Of a stretch of 64,000 bases of DNA, positions 31,560 to 43,671 are shown piece after piece. The translations under genes and the position numbers were made by a program. The stretch spans positions 6,234,489 to 6,298,488 of the forward strand of contig FN649728.1 in NCBI GenBank assembly GCA_000310025.1, in the 5' to 3' direction. Positions within the stretch are counted from its first letter, which is position 1. Each line of letters begins with the position of its first letter. Below the pieces are notes generated by a model. That model ran no database searches and was not told where the DNA came from. It worked only from the letters and a program-made list of their open reading frames with translations. The DNA comes from Ectocarpus siliculosus. Lineage: Eukaryota; Sar; Phaeophyceae; Ectocarpales; Ectocarpaceae.

Positions 31560-34180
31560 AATACCAAGCGTCTGAAATGGAATGCTACACCACACTGAGC
31601 GATTGAAGTGGAAAATCCCTAAAACGCGGAGGTGAGATAGTTCCCAAGTCATTCGGATAATTAGTGGGCGAGAGCTGTTGAAGTACCTCCTGTACCTCCT
31701 GGACTTCGACGGGACCCTGCAACAGGAATGACCACCGGCTGTCACACCAAGCGAATCGCACCAGGTACAAGAAATAGTACTTAGTCACTCCCAAGGCAGA
31801 GACGCCAAGCATGTCCAAGCTAGGCTAGCATAGGCCTCTTCCGCTTGCCCAACGGTCGATAACCAATCACAATGACGCGACACTCCAGCTGGCGTAAACC
31901 TACCCGGCGCCGCGGTAGACGGAGATTTCATGCATGAGTAATGAGGTCAACCACGACGTAACGGCGACTGTAGCTTGTTAATGAGACACGCCAAACCACG
32001 CCATGACCACATTCCTTGTCAGGTAAGTTCCAATCCGCGGCAACGCATTCCACCATAGCAACCAGAGTGGTAGTCGAAGGGCTCTCTTGGTTGTTTGTGC
32101 CCAAATCTGTTTTGCGGAAGGGTTTCAATGGGGGCATCTGACGAAGCCAGAGTCCGCATTCCGTGTACGCCACGTTTCGGAGTAGCCTTCATCCCATATT
32201 GTAGCACAAGTTCTCAACTCTTGAAGCTAAATGAAGCTTGCATTTCTATTGCCCTGTTCATGCGGAAATTACCAGTCCGACGTTCGACATTCGACTGCAC
32301 TTTCCTAAACCAATACACGGACGGACTTACGTTGTCCATCTGAAACCTTTTAATGTAGCACGATAGTCAGTCGCAGATGAAACAAGTATTTACCCTGCCC
32401 TCCAGTCGTTCAACCCGTTGTGTTTCGGGGTCAAACTGAGTGACTGAGCACTTTCGTTGCTATGAAGAGTTTTCGAACGTGCAATGCGTAGTACATGTAC
32501 TGTAGTTCCCACATTTTCGAGGTCAGTGTATTGGACAAGTCACGACTGAGGGCGCGTTAGTGATGCTTCGTGCAAGGTATGACAGAATACCTTGACGGTT
32601 GCATGTGAGAGATTGCACATCCAAGGGACGGTCAAAACCCGGCGTGTCCTGGAACACAGTGCACCAGCATGGACGAGCGAGAGGATCAGGCATGTCGCCG
32701 ATTTCTTCCGAAAAAAAGAAAATACAGAAAAGCGTCTTGAGAAAGCGCTGGGGGTGCGAGCGGTTTTGACATCTCATTCCTCGCTCATTTTTCGGTGCAT
32801 CACCCGTGCGAACTCAAGAAGCAACGTGCGGCAGCGAATACAGATGAAGAGGGCGTTTGAAGGGGCTGCAGTCATGGGGAAGAGACTGAGTTCGGGGTAA
32901 AGGAGCTTGGAGTGTGTGAGCATGAGGAAAATGTTTCTGCGGGGTCTGCCGCGGTCTGCGAGTGTTTCCAGGTAGGTAGAAATGCAAGCTTGGTTGAAAT
33001 TTAGCGAGTTCATCGAGGACGACGGGTCCGGGCGTTGATACCTGCCGGGCACTGTGTTTGCGGTAATCAATGTACTCGCTAGTACTATCATATTTCGTTG
33101 TGCGAAACGGTGGGGGAAATTTCTGTGTCAGTTTGCGAAAGACGCAAGCGACCAGCTGGGCGACATTCTTGGTTACAGAATCTGAAAACAATTAGGCAAT
33201 GATCTGCCATTCAAACAAAATTAAAACCTGTACCACGCCAAAATCAATGACGAGCCATGTCTGAAATTGCATGCCCTGCAACCAATAGAGTGCCCCGTGG
33301 ATAAGTACGCAAACCGTTCAAGGGTTTGTTGAAGGTAGGCACCAACGACAAGGCTGGGTGGATGTTTCACATGCGTGTTAAATGAGGCAATGGGCTTTCG
33401 AGAAGGAGGCGAAGGAGTACTACTAGTTCGGTGCGGCGACGCATTCTCCGTTTGAAGATAAATTACAGTAGTGGTACCGCACTCATGGCGAAGGGTACGA
33501 GCCACATGCGGCGGGCTTTACCTTCACGAAGGGTGGATACCCGAGTTGACAACCATTGAAATTTGGGGCAGTGTTCGTAACCACGCTGGTCATTGACACC
33601 CGAACTCGGGAAATGGTGACATCGGAGCAAGGAAAGGAATGTCAGCCGTTTCACTTTCGAAACACATTTCCCAACGGGCGTACTGGTTCGTCCAGCAGAA
33701 TCCCTTCGAAGTATTATCAAGCCATGCAACCACTACTGTCTCCAATGGAGAACGCCGGGACAAACGAAGGGGGGGGGTGCGCCCAAGAAAGAAATATTGA
33801 CTTGAGTCGTCCATTCATCTTAGCAACAGCGCTGGCACTGGTACCACCTTCATCGCTGGTAAGTCCAACGCCACGATAAGAGAGAGGAGCGGGAGACGAA
33901 ATGGGAAGTCCGAACGCTTCGCAATCCTGCTGCAGCCTGGGGTGCGGAAAACACAACATGTACTAGGAAACGTTAAAACCGCCTCAGGCTCCTCGGAGAA
34001 GGGCGATCATTGGCCCATCCTCGCCTTGACCCTGTCGTTGATACTCTCTTCTTTGTCCCTCGTGGCATCACAGGTCATCACCGTCATCCACGGGCATGCT
34101 CAACGAGATAGAGATGGTCAACGGTCGTCAGATGGAATACCCGCGAGATGTTGTGTAGTTCCGCGATTCACGGCATAGAG
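31560..34180 (-). pseudogene. family copy c: LRR-linked membrane-protein gene remnant
   Basis: Minus-strand blocks run from 34.1 to 31.6 kb: VKARMGQ and SPFSEEPEAV, then NGRLKSIFLSWAHPPP, ARRMWLVPFAMSAVPLL (hydrophobic), HGALYWLQGMQFQTWLVIDF, SDSVTKNVAQLVACVFRKL and NALFICIRCRTLLLEFARV. The order is the same as in copy g. An LRR exon lies about 1.8 kb upstream on the same strand (35915-35986). Stops separate the blocks. Confidence 0.55.
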
Positions 34181-35319
34181 GACACTGCTCTGACCGACAT
34201 ACACGCACAATCTCACGTGAAGGTGAGGGCACATGAGAAACATACAGTACATCGGATCAACACAACATCTGGCATGTCGACGATGGAGGGCGCCAAATGA
34301 AGGAGTAAATACGTAGACTGCACCGGAATACATGCATGTCGGGCAAATCCAAGCCAACACGTAATCGAATACAACAATCGGCGCCACCTGCTGCAATTCT
34401 AGTTGGTAGTCGTCCACAAATCATATGCCATACCAGCCATATGGAGCACTTCGTCGGCGTTCACGATTCGGGCCAGGAACCACCTGGATTGTACACCAAT
34501 TCTCCAACGAAACTCACGTGAATGACTCACGTGAATGACTGTGAACCCTCGTATTTCTTGCTAGGATACACTGTCGCTACCGCGCAAACACCGCTTGCTG
34601 GGGAAGAGAAAACCTGCCGTCCAAATTCGCTTCAGTTCGACATTCTGGATTGCTGGACTACCAAGGCCTGAACTACCACTGGCTGCCGCCCTCAAGACAT
34701 GTGTCCTGAACAACGACGGTACTCTTTCAACACAAGTAGCTCTCATTTCGTCGATATCGTGCGATGTCGCAGCCTGCATTCGTGCTTGCTTTGAGTCGCG
34801 TTTCGCCGAAATAAACATAAAGGATGTGCATTCCCGTGCCGTTTACACCCTTGTCCCCACCGAAGACAAAGCCCGACAGACTACTGTGGTTGCAATGACA
34901 GCGCTCTTTGCAAACCTCCAAGGTCTAACGAAATTGGCCTGGTCGGTCGGTCGAAAAACCCAACATCGAACACGCCCCGGCCTCGAAGATGTGCACGAAT
35001 GCAGTTTCTCTTTCCAGTCCCGGGATGCTCCTCCGAGAGTATGGGAATTTGTTCCTTAACGCAATCATCGAGTCTGAGCGACGGCATTTACTCCTGTTCT
35101 CTTGGTTTGCCAAACTTCCCTTTCGTACGTCTCGATTCGGCTCATGTACGGTACTTCTTGCGAGTGGTTGGCACAAATCACCGAGCACTATTTGTCAAAC
35201 TGTAGTATATTCTTGGTATGTTCCATTGGAGGTTTCATCCCTGGAACACCGAAATTTGTTTCTTTGCCTGTGAAGCAGTATGAGGTACTCGACAGCAATA
35301 GCATTACGATTCGTCAAGT

Positions 35320-37241
35320 GTGAAGACTATATTAACAGCAGCAGAGGTGATACCAGCAAGTACCCGATCACTGTGACTCAGAGGCGGAGTCTGACAACCA
35401 AGAATATAGTATCCTCGTAGTCCTACGAATCCGGGGAAAGCCCATCAATCAGCAAATCACACCTTCTCAGGACATAGAACAATAGATCCGGAAATGAACT
35501 TGAGCGGTACAATCGCGGATTCAATTTCCGGTATGTACATGATCGATGGTTAAAATACTCGCTGTTCAAGCTCTGAAAAACAAATCACTCGTTCTCATCA
35601 ATAACAGGTTACTTTCTCCGAGTTAGCTAGACACCACTGGTGAGCAGGTGACACAGGTGTTGATCGAAAGCGAGAACCATGCAAATGAGGCTTAAGTTTG
35701 AAAGAGTGAACCGTTACTTCTGATGCGGATTCGGATTCTAGACAAGGAATCTCTTCACAATACTTGAACCCACACCAGTCTCCTCGGAGAGGGCTAGTGT
35801 TGACCCATCGAGGCCCTTTTCCCTCTAAACGATCATTCAACACAATTATGGCGTGCGACAGCGACAAAGACTCCTTCGAGCACGCGGGGGTTTCCCCCCT
35901 GTGGCATCACTCACCGTCCAGTTTGTTGTTGTGCAGCCACAGCTTCTGCAGAGCCGTCAGTCCTCCCAGTGCAGACGGAATCGGTCCTGAAGCACGACGC
36001 CCACAGCATGCGACGAAACACGGATTAGCCCATGACAGGTGAACAAACTATGCAACATGCAAACGCGTTCACGATCATCGCACTGGCCCCCAATCCAAAC
36101 GAGCATTTATGAAACATGGAGTCATTCGAAGTAGACGACACGGGCAACATCAGCCCATTGCATCAAACGGCAACGCTGTGAAGGCAAACAGCCGCACCCT
36201 GCCAATCGCACGGTAAGCCACGCACTTCAATATGCGTCGGTATTGTAGGGATATGACAGTTGAAACACAATAATACACAAGGTGAGTGGCGAGTCACGCC
36301 GTGTCGCAAGCCTCGTTCGAATGGTACCCGGAACGTCGGGTGGGCTGATAGTCAAGAGGGTTGGGCTCACATAAGCAGCTAGAGTCGAACACAAGTGCGT
36401 AACCATGAACGTATTTCGTCCATCTTGTGAAAGTGGCCACCTGTACCTCCAGAGCACCCTCCTCATCATTTCATGATCATGAGCTTCGGTCATTCCCTCC
36501 CATGCACCCGGCAGGCAACATTACGGTAGCCGACGAAAAACCAACTCGCTTCGGTTATCGCACATGCCCTCTGTGTTTTGGTCTTCGAATCCATCCCTAC
36601 ACGTCGCGAAACGAAAGTCTCACGGTAATGGTTCCCAATCACAAATCCGTTTAGCTCCATTGCGCAACGTTTTGTGAACAACCTCCTAAGCAAATTTATA
36701 CATTTGATGTGTCAACACTTTCAGGTATTCGGCCGTTCACCGCAATATATCTTCTTATGTTCTACACGGACAGTCCCAGCACCGCCAGTTGACAGTACTT
36801 GTCACGAAAGGTGTCGCAGTTTTTCCCGTGTGGACGTTGGGTGACTTCTCAAACGTGTAGAAAGTATATTTCAGTAGGCACATCTGGAGGAACAGAGCCG
36901 GACCCACGCGTTGGAATCATGGAGGAACACACGGGCAGCACGAGGGATTCCCACGTCTGATACCCCCGGTGTAGCAGCAGCGCTGTCTGGCGAGTAACAC
37001 AAGAGCAGGCCCGAGGAAATGGTATTCGGCACGACATGTCGATTCTGGCTGCACCTGGCCGTTCATATGTTGCAGCGATTACCACCATTAAAAATTGACC
37101 AATAGTATTTGCGCTTGTTCGTTGCTGTAGAACCTACACCTGTTGGTCATCGTGTATGACGATTGTTGTTGAGGATGGATCGTGAGTTCGGCAAGATTAA
37201 CATTGACGTGCACGGTGGGCGCCAATGATGTACTTCGGGTC
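35320..37241. other. region outside the duplications, with one LRR exon
   Basis: Apart from the LRR exon and the block at about 35.8 kb, no gene is recognised. Weak family similarity may remain at 36.4-37.1 kb. Confidence 0.35.
35915..35986 (-). CDS. 72-nt LRR exon (single leucine-rich repeat)
   Basis: On the minus strand acceptor GTCGTGCTTCAG and consensus donor GTGAGTG enclose exactly 72 nt. The product is [G]PIPSALGGLTALQKLWLHNN followed by KLD[G], a near-perfect plant-type LRR with the Asn-ladder position and IP motif intact. The phase, with Gly split across the exon borders, is the same as in the 18185-18256 exon. A degenerate block resembling the SPFSEEPEAVF segment follows at about 35.77-35.83 kb, linking LRR and membrane blocks in one gene model. 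Single-LRR 72-nt exons are known in brown algal LRR genes; that this exon is still expressed is unproven. Confidence 0.8.
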
Positions 37242-37248
37242 ACCGAAA

Positions 37249-37601
37249 TGTCGGGCAATCTTCCAGTCATAGCAAGCGTTGGGGCAGCAGTGAGGGGTGT
37301 GGAATGTACCCTTCTAATCAACTGCGATCCCTCGAACAGACAAGACCTGGACAATTCGAATAACGACTTGTCCATCGAGTCGAACCCAGCTCGAAGGGAC
37401 ACCGTGCACGTTGTGCCGGAACAAGCCCTCAAGCACACGCAGCGGCGTCCCTTGGTGTTTTCCCTTTCGTGCCGTGCTCAGAAGTTCTGGCTACGACGCA
37501 CAGAGAGGGCGGAGCAAAGCACAGTTGAAGGGCGCGTGGGTGTAGACTTGGCAACTTGCTTGCTTTGGTACACACCCCGGGGCGGAGTTCCCAAGGTGTA
37601 A
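37249..37601 (+). CDS. open frame of unknown function, duplicated
   Basis: From ATG, 117 codons begin MSGNLPVIASVGAAVRGVE and end RGGVPKV. It is repeated without change at 43679-44031. No domain is recognised, and the identity of the two copies reflects the recent duplication rather than selection. It could be chance. Confidence 0.2.
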
Positions 37602-37939
37602 CGACAAAGGATATGTTACCTCTCCTCAAATTATACTCCGTGGGGCAAGTCCAACAAAGTAGAAAACACGATCTCACAACGACTGGCTCCCCCAATCTTC
37701 AGACTCATGAGGTCGTCGAAGCCTGAAACGCCTTCGAATTGCTTCCTAGAGACACCCCCAGACACACGTCAATAGCGTTTAATGCAATCCGAGAGTATGA
37801 ACTCAGCATCGTTTGGGGGGTGAGCAGTCAACTGTGTTGTGCCACAGCAGATGGTCGCGTAGCACGTACCTACGATATGCTAAGTACCGAAGATGCGACT
37901 TCACGGTCACAGCGGAGAAAAGACCCTATCCCCTATCCA

Positions 37940-40395
37940 ATATGAGAACGTCATGCCATGTGAAAACATTCGTATGCGGACAACTAGACACATACCCGAG
38001 CGTTCGCTTTCTCCGACGGCGAGCTGATCATCGGGGGGAAAGCCAACGTCATGGTTTCTGATCGTGCTTACGAGATGGAGTCACGGAGACGGAAATATGA
38101 CAGTGTCGATTATCAGCTCGCAATATCTGCAAGCCCGATTGCACCTCCTTGCATGGTCACAGTAAGTGTGGATTGCAAGGTGTCCATGACAATAATACAA
38201 ACGTAATGCCGAAGATACGTGCACCCGTATCATTCCAGACAACCTTTTATGGAATATGGGTTTGTAGGTGTTCGGAAACTGGGGGCGATGGAAGACCAAG
38301 AAAACACAGTATGTCGTCGCTTACTTCTCTAGTGATTTGTCTAAGAGAACGGGTCCGACAGCTGCTTGGCATCAATCAAACGGTCTATGAGACAGATGAC
38401 ACGGGGAACGACTGGCAGAGCAAAACGGTTAACTGTTCTGAGAGCGACTTTGCGTTTGAAAATTTAGTGGGTTACAAGTCATCCCATGCATTCAGGGCAA
38501 CAGACATAAGTCAAACACCTCCAGCAAACGGCTCGCTAGGATGCCTTTCTCCCGTAGCGTGACCTCTTGAATCTCTCCCAAGCATCCAAACACCTACACA
38601 ACTCTGCTCAGGCAGGGAAATGTTCGCCCGGCGTCCGTGTTCTGATACATACAATCTCGAAGCTCTGATACCTACGTTTTCGGTGATGTACAAGGTTGGA
38701 AGAAAACAACACATTCTTTGCTTGAGCGCACACGACATGCTGGGTTCTGTGGTATCGGTAGAGTATTCTTTCTTAAGCCTGCCTGGCTTAGTCACCGTTC
38801 GTATCTTCCATCCCACAGGAGATGCTGTGCTGGCTAGTTTGTGTGGCTAAAGACCCAGCATCACAGAAGTTGATAGAAGAGCAAGAGTTTGCGATGAATC
38901 GACGTTTTTTTTTACCGAATGTCCGCTTGACAATAGAGGGTGGGGCATTCAAAGACCTGAGGCATCCAAACAACGGTGGTCGTACCTGTGCCGATATGTT
39001 CCAAAGCGAATTGGCAAATCCGAGTAAGTGAGAGCCAACAGATCGATGTATCAGCAGGCCATCAAGCTGCCCCCAATATGGCGGGATACCGGACACATGT
39101 GACCTTCCAAAGCTACCAATGCGGCAACCACTCCAAGCCACGCGGGGGACTGGCCTCTTGCGCTTGCCCAACGGCCCATCAACATTTGAGTGAAAAATCA
39201 GGACATACGTCTGCCGCCATGAACCTGCCCAGTGCCGGTAGGCGGAGCTTTGATGCATGCGCGATGAGGTCAACCACAACGAAATGGCGACTGTAGCGTG
39301 AATGAGACATGTCAAACCATGACCACATTCCAAGTCGGGTAAATTCCGAACCGCACCAAAGCTTCCGCCATAATCTCGAGAGTGGTAGTCCATCGAAGGG
39401 CTTGTTTGGTCGGGTTTGCCCAAATCTGTTTTCTGGAAGGGTTTCATGGTCATCTGACGAGGCCAGCGTCCGTTTTCGGTGTATGCCACGTTTCGGGATA
39501 GCTTGCATCCCATTCATAGCGAACGTTCTCCACTCCTAAACCCAAACCATGCTATGCATTTCCATTTCCCTGCTCATGGCCGTAAATACTCGGCCGACGT
39601 TTGTCATTCGACTGCACTTTCCCAAACCAAACACGGACGGACCGTATGGTGCCTGGCTGAATCCTTTTCAAGTAGCAAACGAAAGTCAGTGGCAGATTAA
39701 AAAAGTCTTCACCCCGCCCTGCCAATCGTTCTACCCCTTGTGTTTCCGGGTCAAAGAGAGTGCACTTTCGTTGCTGCGAAAAACTTCGGATAGTGTCATA
39801 CGGTCTCTGTGTCTGTAATTCCCACATTTTGGACTCACGCCTGAGGCGTATTAGTGATAGTTCATGCAAGGTATGACAGAATGCCTTGACGGTTGCATGT
39901 GAGAGATTACACATCCAAGGGACGGTCAGAGTTCAGGGTGTGCTGAAACGAAGTGAGTGAGCATCGACGAGCCAGAGATGCAGGCATGTCGCCAAGTTCT
40001 TCCGAAAACAAGAAAATACAGCAAAGCGCCTTGAGAAAGCGCCGGTGGGTGCGAGCGGTTTCGAAATCATTTTCTTCTTCATTCTGTTGTACAACCCCGT
40101 GAAAAATACACGTTCTGGTGCGCACTTACTTCCCGGATGCGGGCAAAGCAATCACATTTTTTGCTCATGTTTCGGCACATCAAACGTGCGAACTCAAAAA
40201 GGAACGTGGAGTAGCGAACGAACACCAAGAGGGCGTTTGAAAGGGCTGCAGTAATGGGGAAGAGACGGAACTGGGGATGAAGGAGCTTTCAAGGGTATCA
40301 GCTCGGGGCTGTAATGTTTTTGCGGGGTCTGCAGCGATCTGCGAGTGTTTCCAGCTAGGTGGAAATGCAAGCTTGATTGGGTCTTGCGAGTTCAT
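37940..40395 (-). pseudogene. family copy d
   Basis: Related in order and orientation to copies b and f. It contains a 241-codon open minus frame (38788-39513) with VRPPLFGCLRSLNAPPS and FGKKKRRFIANSCSS, matching LPAWFGCPKPF and FGQNKRRFIAHSCS in b. LLGFANSLWNISAQVRPPLF is hydrophobic. The remainder is interrupted. It is the longest surviving frame of the family in this window, with its twin in copy e. Confidence 0.5.
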
Positions 40396-42100
40396 GTGTT
40401 TGGCGGCCGTAGCTGGTGAGCTTCACTTTGTACAGTGTTTCCTACCAAGGTTGTGGCATTGGGAGATTTTGCCAGGGTTGCGCATGGGGCGCTTCTCGCC
40501 GGTTTGTGTATGTCGGGACCAAACACACCAATCGTATTTGGCGGCGGTGGCTGGTGAACTTCATTTTGGAACATCAGGATTGTCGCATCGGGCTATTCAC
40601 ACATATTTATTTGTTCATGCCGGAACCAAGCACATAAATCGTGTTTGACGACCGTGGTTGGTAGCTTCTTGTTTCTGAACATGGATATCTACCAGGGTCG
40701 TTGCATTGGGCGATTCACGCAGATCAGTTTATGCCGGGACCAAACACATGACTCGTGTCTAGGGGCCGTGGTCGGTGAGCTTGACCGGAACAGTGCTACG
40801 TACGATAATTGTCGCAGATTGACGCAGACTTGTGTATGCCGGCACCGGACGCATCAATCGTGTTTGACGGTCCAGGTCGGTGCTTCGTATTGACCAGTGC
40901 TAACTAGCAGGGGTTCCGCAGTGGGCGACTCAAGCACATAATTTCTGCCGGGATCGTGATTGGCGACCGTGGTTGGTAGGCTTGTTGTTTTCGCAGCAGT
41001 ACATACCAGAGTGTCGCATCGTGCGGTCTACGCAGCCCATTCTTTTGCGGGGACCACAAATATCACTTGTGCTTGGCGGTCATGAAGTTTGCGGCATATC
41101 ACAGATGTCGCTTTGCACGGTTCACGCAGCCATGAATGCATCACGAGGAATAAAATCTAAGTAGGCGACGGAACTAAACACGTCTACAATGTTTTGCAGA
41201 TAGGGTGGGAGCGTTAGGTTTTCGAAGCGATGCCAACTGCGATGGTCGCGCTTTGATGATTCACGCAGTCTTACCATCCATTCATATTGTGCTCGGTCAG
41301 TGTCTGCGGGAACAAGACACATCAATCGTGGCTGGCGGTGGTGCGGTAGTTGTTGCAACGATGTTGCCTGCCGAGGCCGTCGCATTCGTGTGATTTCTGC
41401 AGACATGTCGATCAGAACTTGGTTGCCAGCATCTGCTTAGACCACCCAATCTAACGTGTCCCAGTCATATCATGGTGATTTCTGCGAGTGGTGATGGAGC
41501 TCCGGTTGAAAAACGCTGTCTAATGCGGCCAGCGCATTGGCAAAAAAAAAAAATCCGGCAATCATGGCACTCAAAATATGTTTTCAACATTGCCACTGCG
41601 AATCACATGAATTTGTGATTGGCGACCATGATTTGTAGGCTTGGTTTCGAACAGTGCTGACGGGGTTTTCGCAGTGGGCGATTCACGCGGATATATTATG
41701 CCGACAATCAAACACATGAGTCGTGAATGGCGGCCGTGGGTGTGGGCGTGTTCCTAGCAACAACAGTGCTTCCCGCGGTTGTCGCATTCGAGCGATTCTC
41801 ACTATCCAGTAGAATCATGAACATGGTGTGGATTTGTCAGTATCCGCCAGGACAAAACAACCAACATTCGTTGTTGGTTCTGTGGTAGGGCTGCCTGTTT
41901 CATACAGTAGTGCCGTTCCTGCGGCCGCCGAGTTTGTGCGATTAGGCGGTTGGTCATGTACCTCGTGCAGATGATATGCAATCGGTATGTGCCGGGGCGA
42001 AATACATCAATCGTGTTTTGGTGGCCTGGTTTGGGGGGGCTTATTTCAACAGCACTACCCACATTTACATAGTCGGCATTCGTGCGATGCACGCACGAAA
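40395..42100. repeat. degenerate tandem array of about 110-bp units
   Basis: A recurring unit contains GGCGGCCGTGGTTGGTGAGC, an AACAGTGCTACCAGGGTTGTCGC-like block, GGGCGATTCACGCAG and GCCGGGACCAAACACATCAA. Anchors of the last block fall near 40511, 40619, 40732, 40838, 40947, 41047 and 41305, then 41700, 41847 and 41991. Spacing is about 100-113 bp in the left part and about 145 bp at the right. Units are strongly diverged, so the array is old. Both strands have short frames; none is conserved across units. Confidence 0.75.
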
Positions 42101-42189
42101 TATTTAAATGCCAATTTTTCCGCTATTCGCGTGGACGAAACGCATCAACTCGGTTTCGTTTTGCTCTGTTGCTTGTTGTGAAAGGGAGC

Positions 42190-42890
42190 GCTTGCACACT
42201 CGCAGATGGCGATTGAATCGAGGATTTTTTTGGGCAGGGCGGCAGGACGCGGGCGGACCGGTGCGTGGGGATCGTGGCCGGCAACGCCAGGTGTTTCCTT
42301 TCAGAAGCCATGACGGCGGATATGTCGGCCGGGTGCCCCACGCCGCGACCACGCCGCGACCGTCTTCATGGGAGCCAGGGCTTACGCCCGCTCGGGGAGC
42401 AGCAAGGCGCCCGTGCCGTGCACGGTCTTCTCCGCGGACCGCAGACCGCGGCCCAGGGGCGGCGGTGGAATCAAAAGGATGTTATTGAAGGGGTCGCCGA
42501 GAGCTGAGTGAATTAAAACACACGGCCGAATGAGGGCGGCCCGACGGCATGGCAATAAGGGCTGCAGCGAGATTTAAGGCACAAGCGAACTCAGACCTGA
42601 TGGACGACCTCATCGGGTCCTCAATCGCGGAGCGGGGCAGCTGGTCGATGCGGCGGCGGTGTGTAGGAAGCCACCATTATCACCGCCGGGTGCCGATTAT
42701 TCCTGCCGTCGTCACGCCGGAGTGGTCGGGGTTCCCCTCGTGCATCGCATCAGGCGATCCAAGAATCGGGATGAGGTTAACGACCCATGATCGGGATACA
42801 GAGCAGACGGCGGAGCAGTTGCTCTGGTGGTGGCGTCGTTGTCATGTTGTGCAACGTTGCCCGATGACGCGCCGTTAACATCCTGTCTTA
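42190..42890. other. GC-rich island of unknown nature
   Basis: Base composition jumps to G+C-rich immediately after the tandem array. Overlapping frames include plus 42549-42878 (MAIRAAARFKAQANSDLMDD and following). No domain, splice pattern or RNA structure was recognised. Repeated at 48606-49306. Confidence 0.4.
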
Positions 42891-43571
42891 GTTAAAGGTT
42901 GTGCAGTGCAAGTTCTGAAGTATGCCCAAGCCCGCGGAGCTTCGAGGCAAATAGTTACGAAATAGGGGTGAATCCCAGAAACTAACGCGCGCTGCACCAT
43001 TTAGCTAAGGATTTGGGAATTTGCTGTATATGGCTGTTGGGGGCAACACATTGGAACGAGTATCCCGAAGGGCGGGGAGATGAAGTCAGAAGGAATGTGT
43101 AGGAGCCGCCCACAGTAGAGGACTCGCAAGGGGTGTCCCGTTCGGTACGACATAGCGAGTCGGGAGGCAATCGGGGGAAAGCACTGTGTGCGGTAGGTAG
43201 GCAGTAGCAGGACCTAATCCCACTGCACGAGTAGTGTCATGATGACCTTGATGTTGGCGAAGAAAATGGTAGGGTACCATTTTAGGGACTTGGTCATCTG
43301 AGACTACTGTGTGCAGTAAGATTGGTTCCCTCCACCGCAGGAGAGGGCACCCTCAGTTGCTGTTTGGAGGGAAGAGAGAGACAGCCTTTATTGGGAGAGA
43401 GGCAGAGGCACGATAGAAAGGCCGCAGAAACGCGTCTGCGGGAATGTGCTCTCTGCCAGTTTGGTATCTCTTCCCTCGGGCGGTAGAAAATATTAATAAA
43501 TGCAATTCGAAAGAGAACAATAAATCGTTGCTGTGAAGACGTTCTGATAGTGCAATACGCAGTGCTTGTAG
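42891..43571. other. end of unit 1, no supported gene
   Basis: Holds a weak tRNA-like half (about 42985-43015, minus) and, from about 43490, sequence of the gene family seen also near 23.35 and 25.83 kb. Confidence 0.35.
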
Positions 43572-43671
43572 NNNNNNNNNNNNNNNNNNNNNNNNNNNNN
43601 NNNNNNNNNNNNNNNNNNNNNNNNNNNNNNNNNNNNNNNNNNNNNNNNNNNNNNNNNNNNNNNNNNNNNNN
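43572..43671. other. assembly gap of 100 N
   Basis: Exactly 100 N, a conventional placeholder for unknown length, sits at the junction of the two 6.3-kb repeat units. Confidence 0.99.

Larger units (their letters stand above)
23630..35320. repeat. segmental duplication, left unit (copies b and c)
   Basis: The whole interval recurs at 52.51-63.95 kb in the same orientation and order. The offset drifts from about 28.9 to 28.65 kb because of indels. Identity is not uniform: 26.6-31.3 kb is nearly identical to 55.4-60.1 kb, whereas the flanks are visibly more diverged. Confidence 0.85.
37242..43571. repeat. 6.3-kb tandem duplication, unit 1
   Basis: Matches 43672-49988 in the same orientation. 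The first 900 bp show no difference. About 38.14-38.5 kb and 39.2-39.85 kb differ at several to about 12 percent of positions. 38.55-39.15 kb and 39.9-43.57 kb are nearly identical. A segment of about 22 bp near 38645 is absent from unit 2. Confidence 0.9.

Noticed and set aside
34595-35059. 154-codon plus open frame, related to 63241-63576
   Set aside because: The two copies differ mostly at amino-acid-changing sites and one is shorter, so there is no sign of selection on a protein.
40395-42100. CRISPR array
   Set aside because: Units are about 110 bp and diverged, without short identical repeats and unique spacers, and the context is eukaryotic.
42945-43020. tRNA-like sequence on the minus strand
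   Set aside because: A D-arm-like segment is present, but the anticodon and T arms do not fold convincingly.
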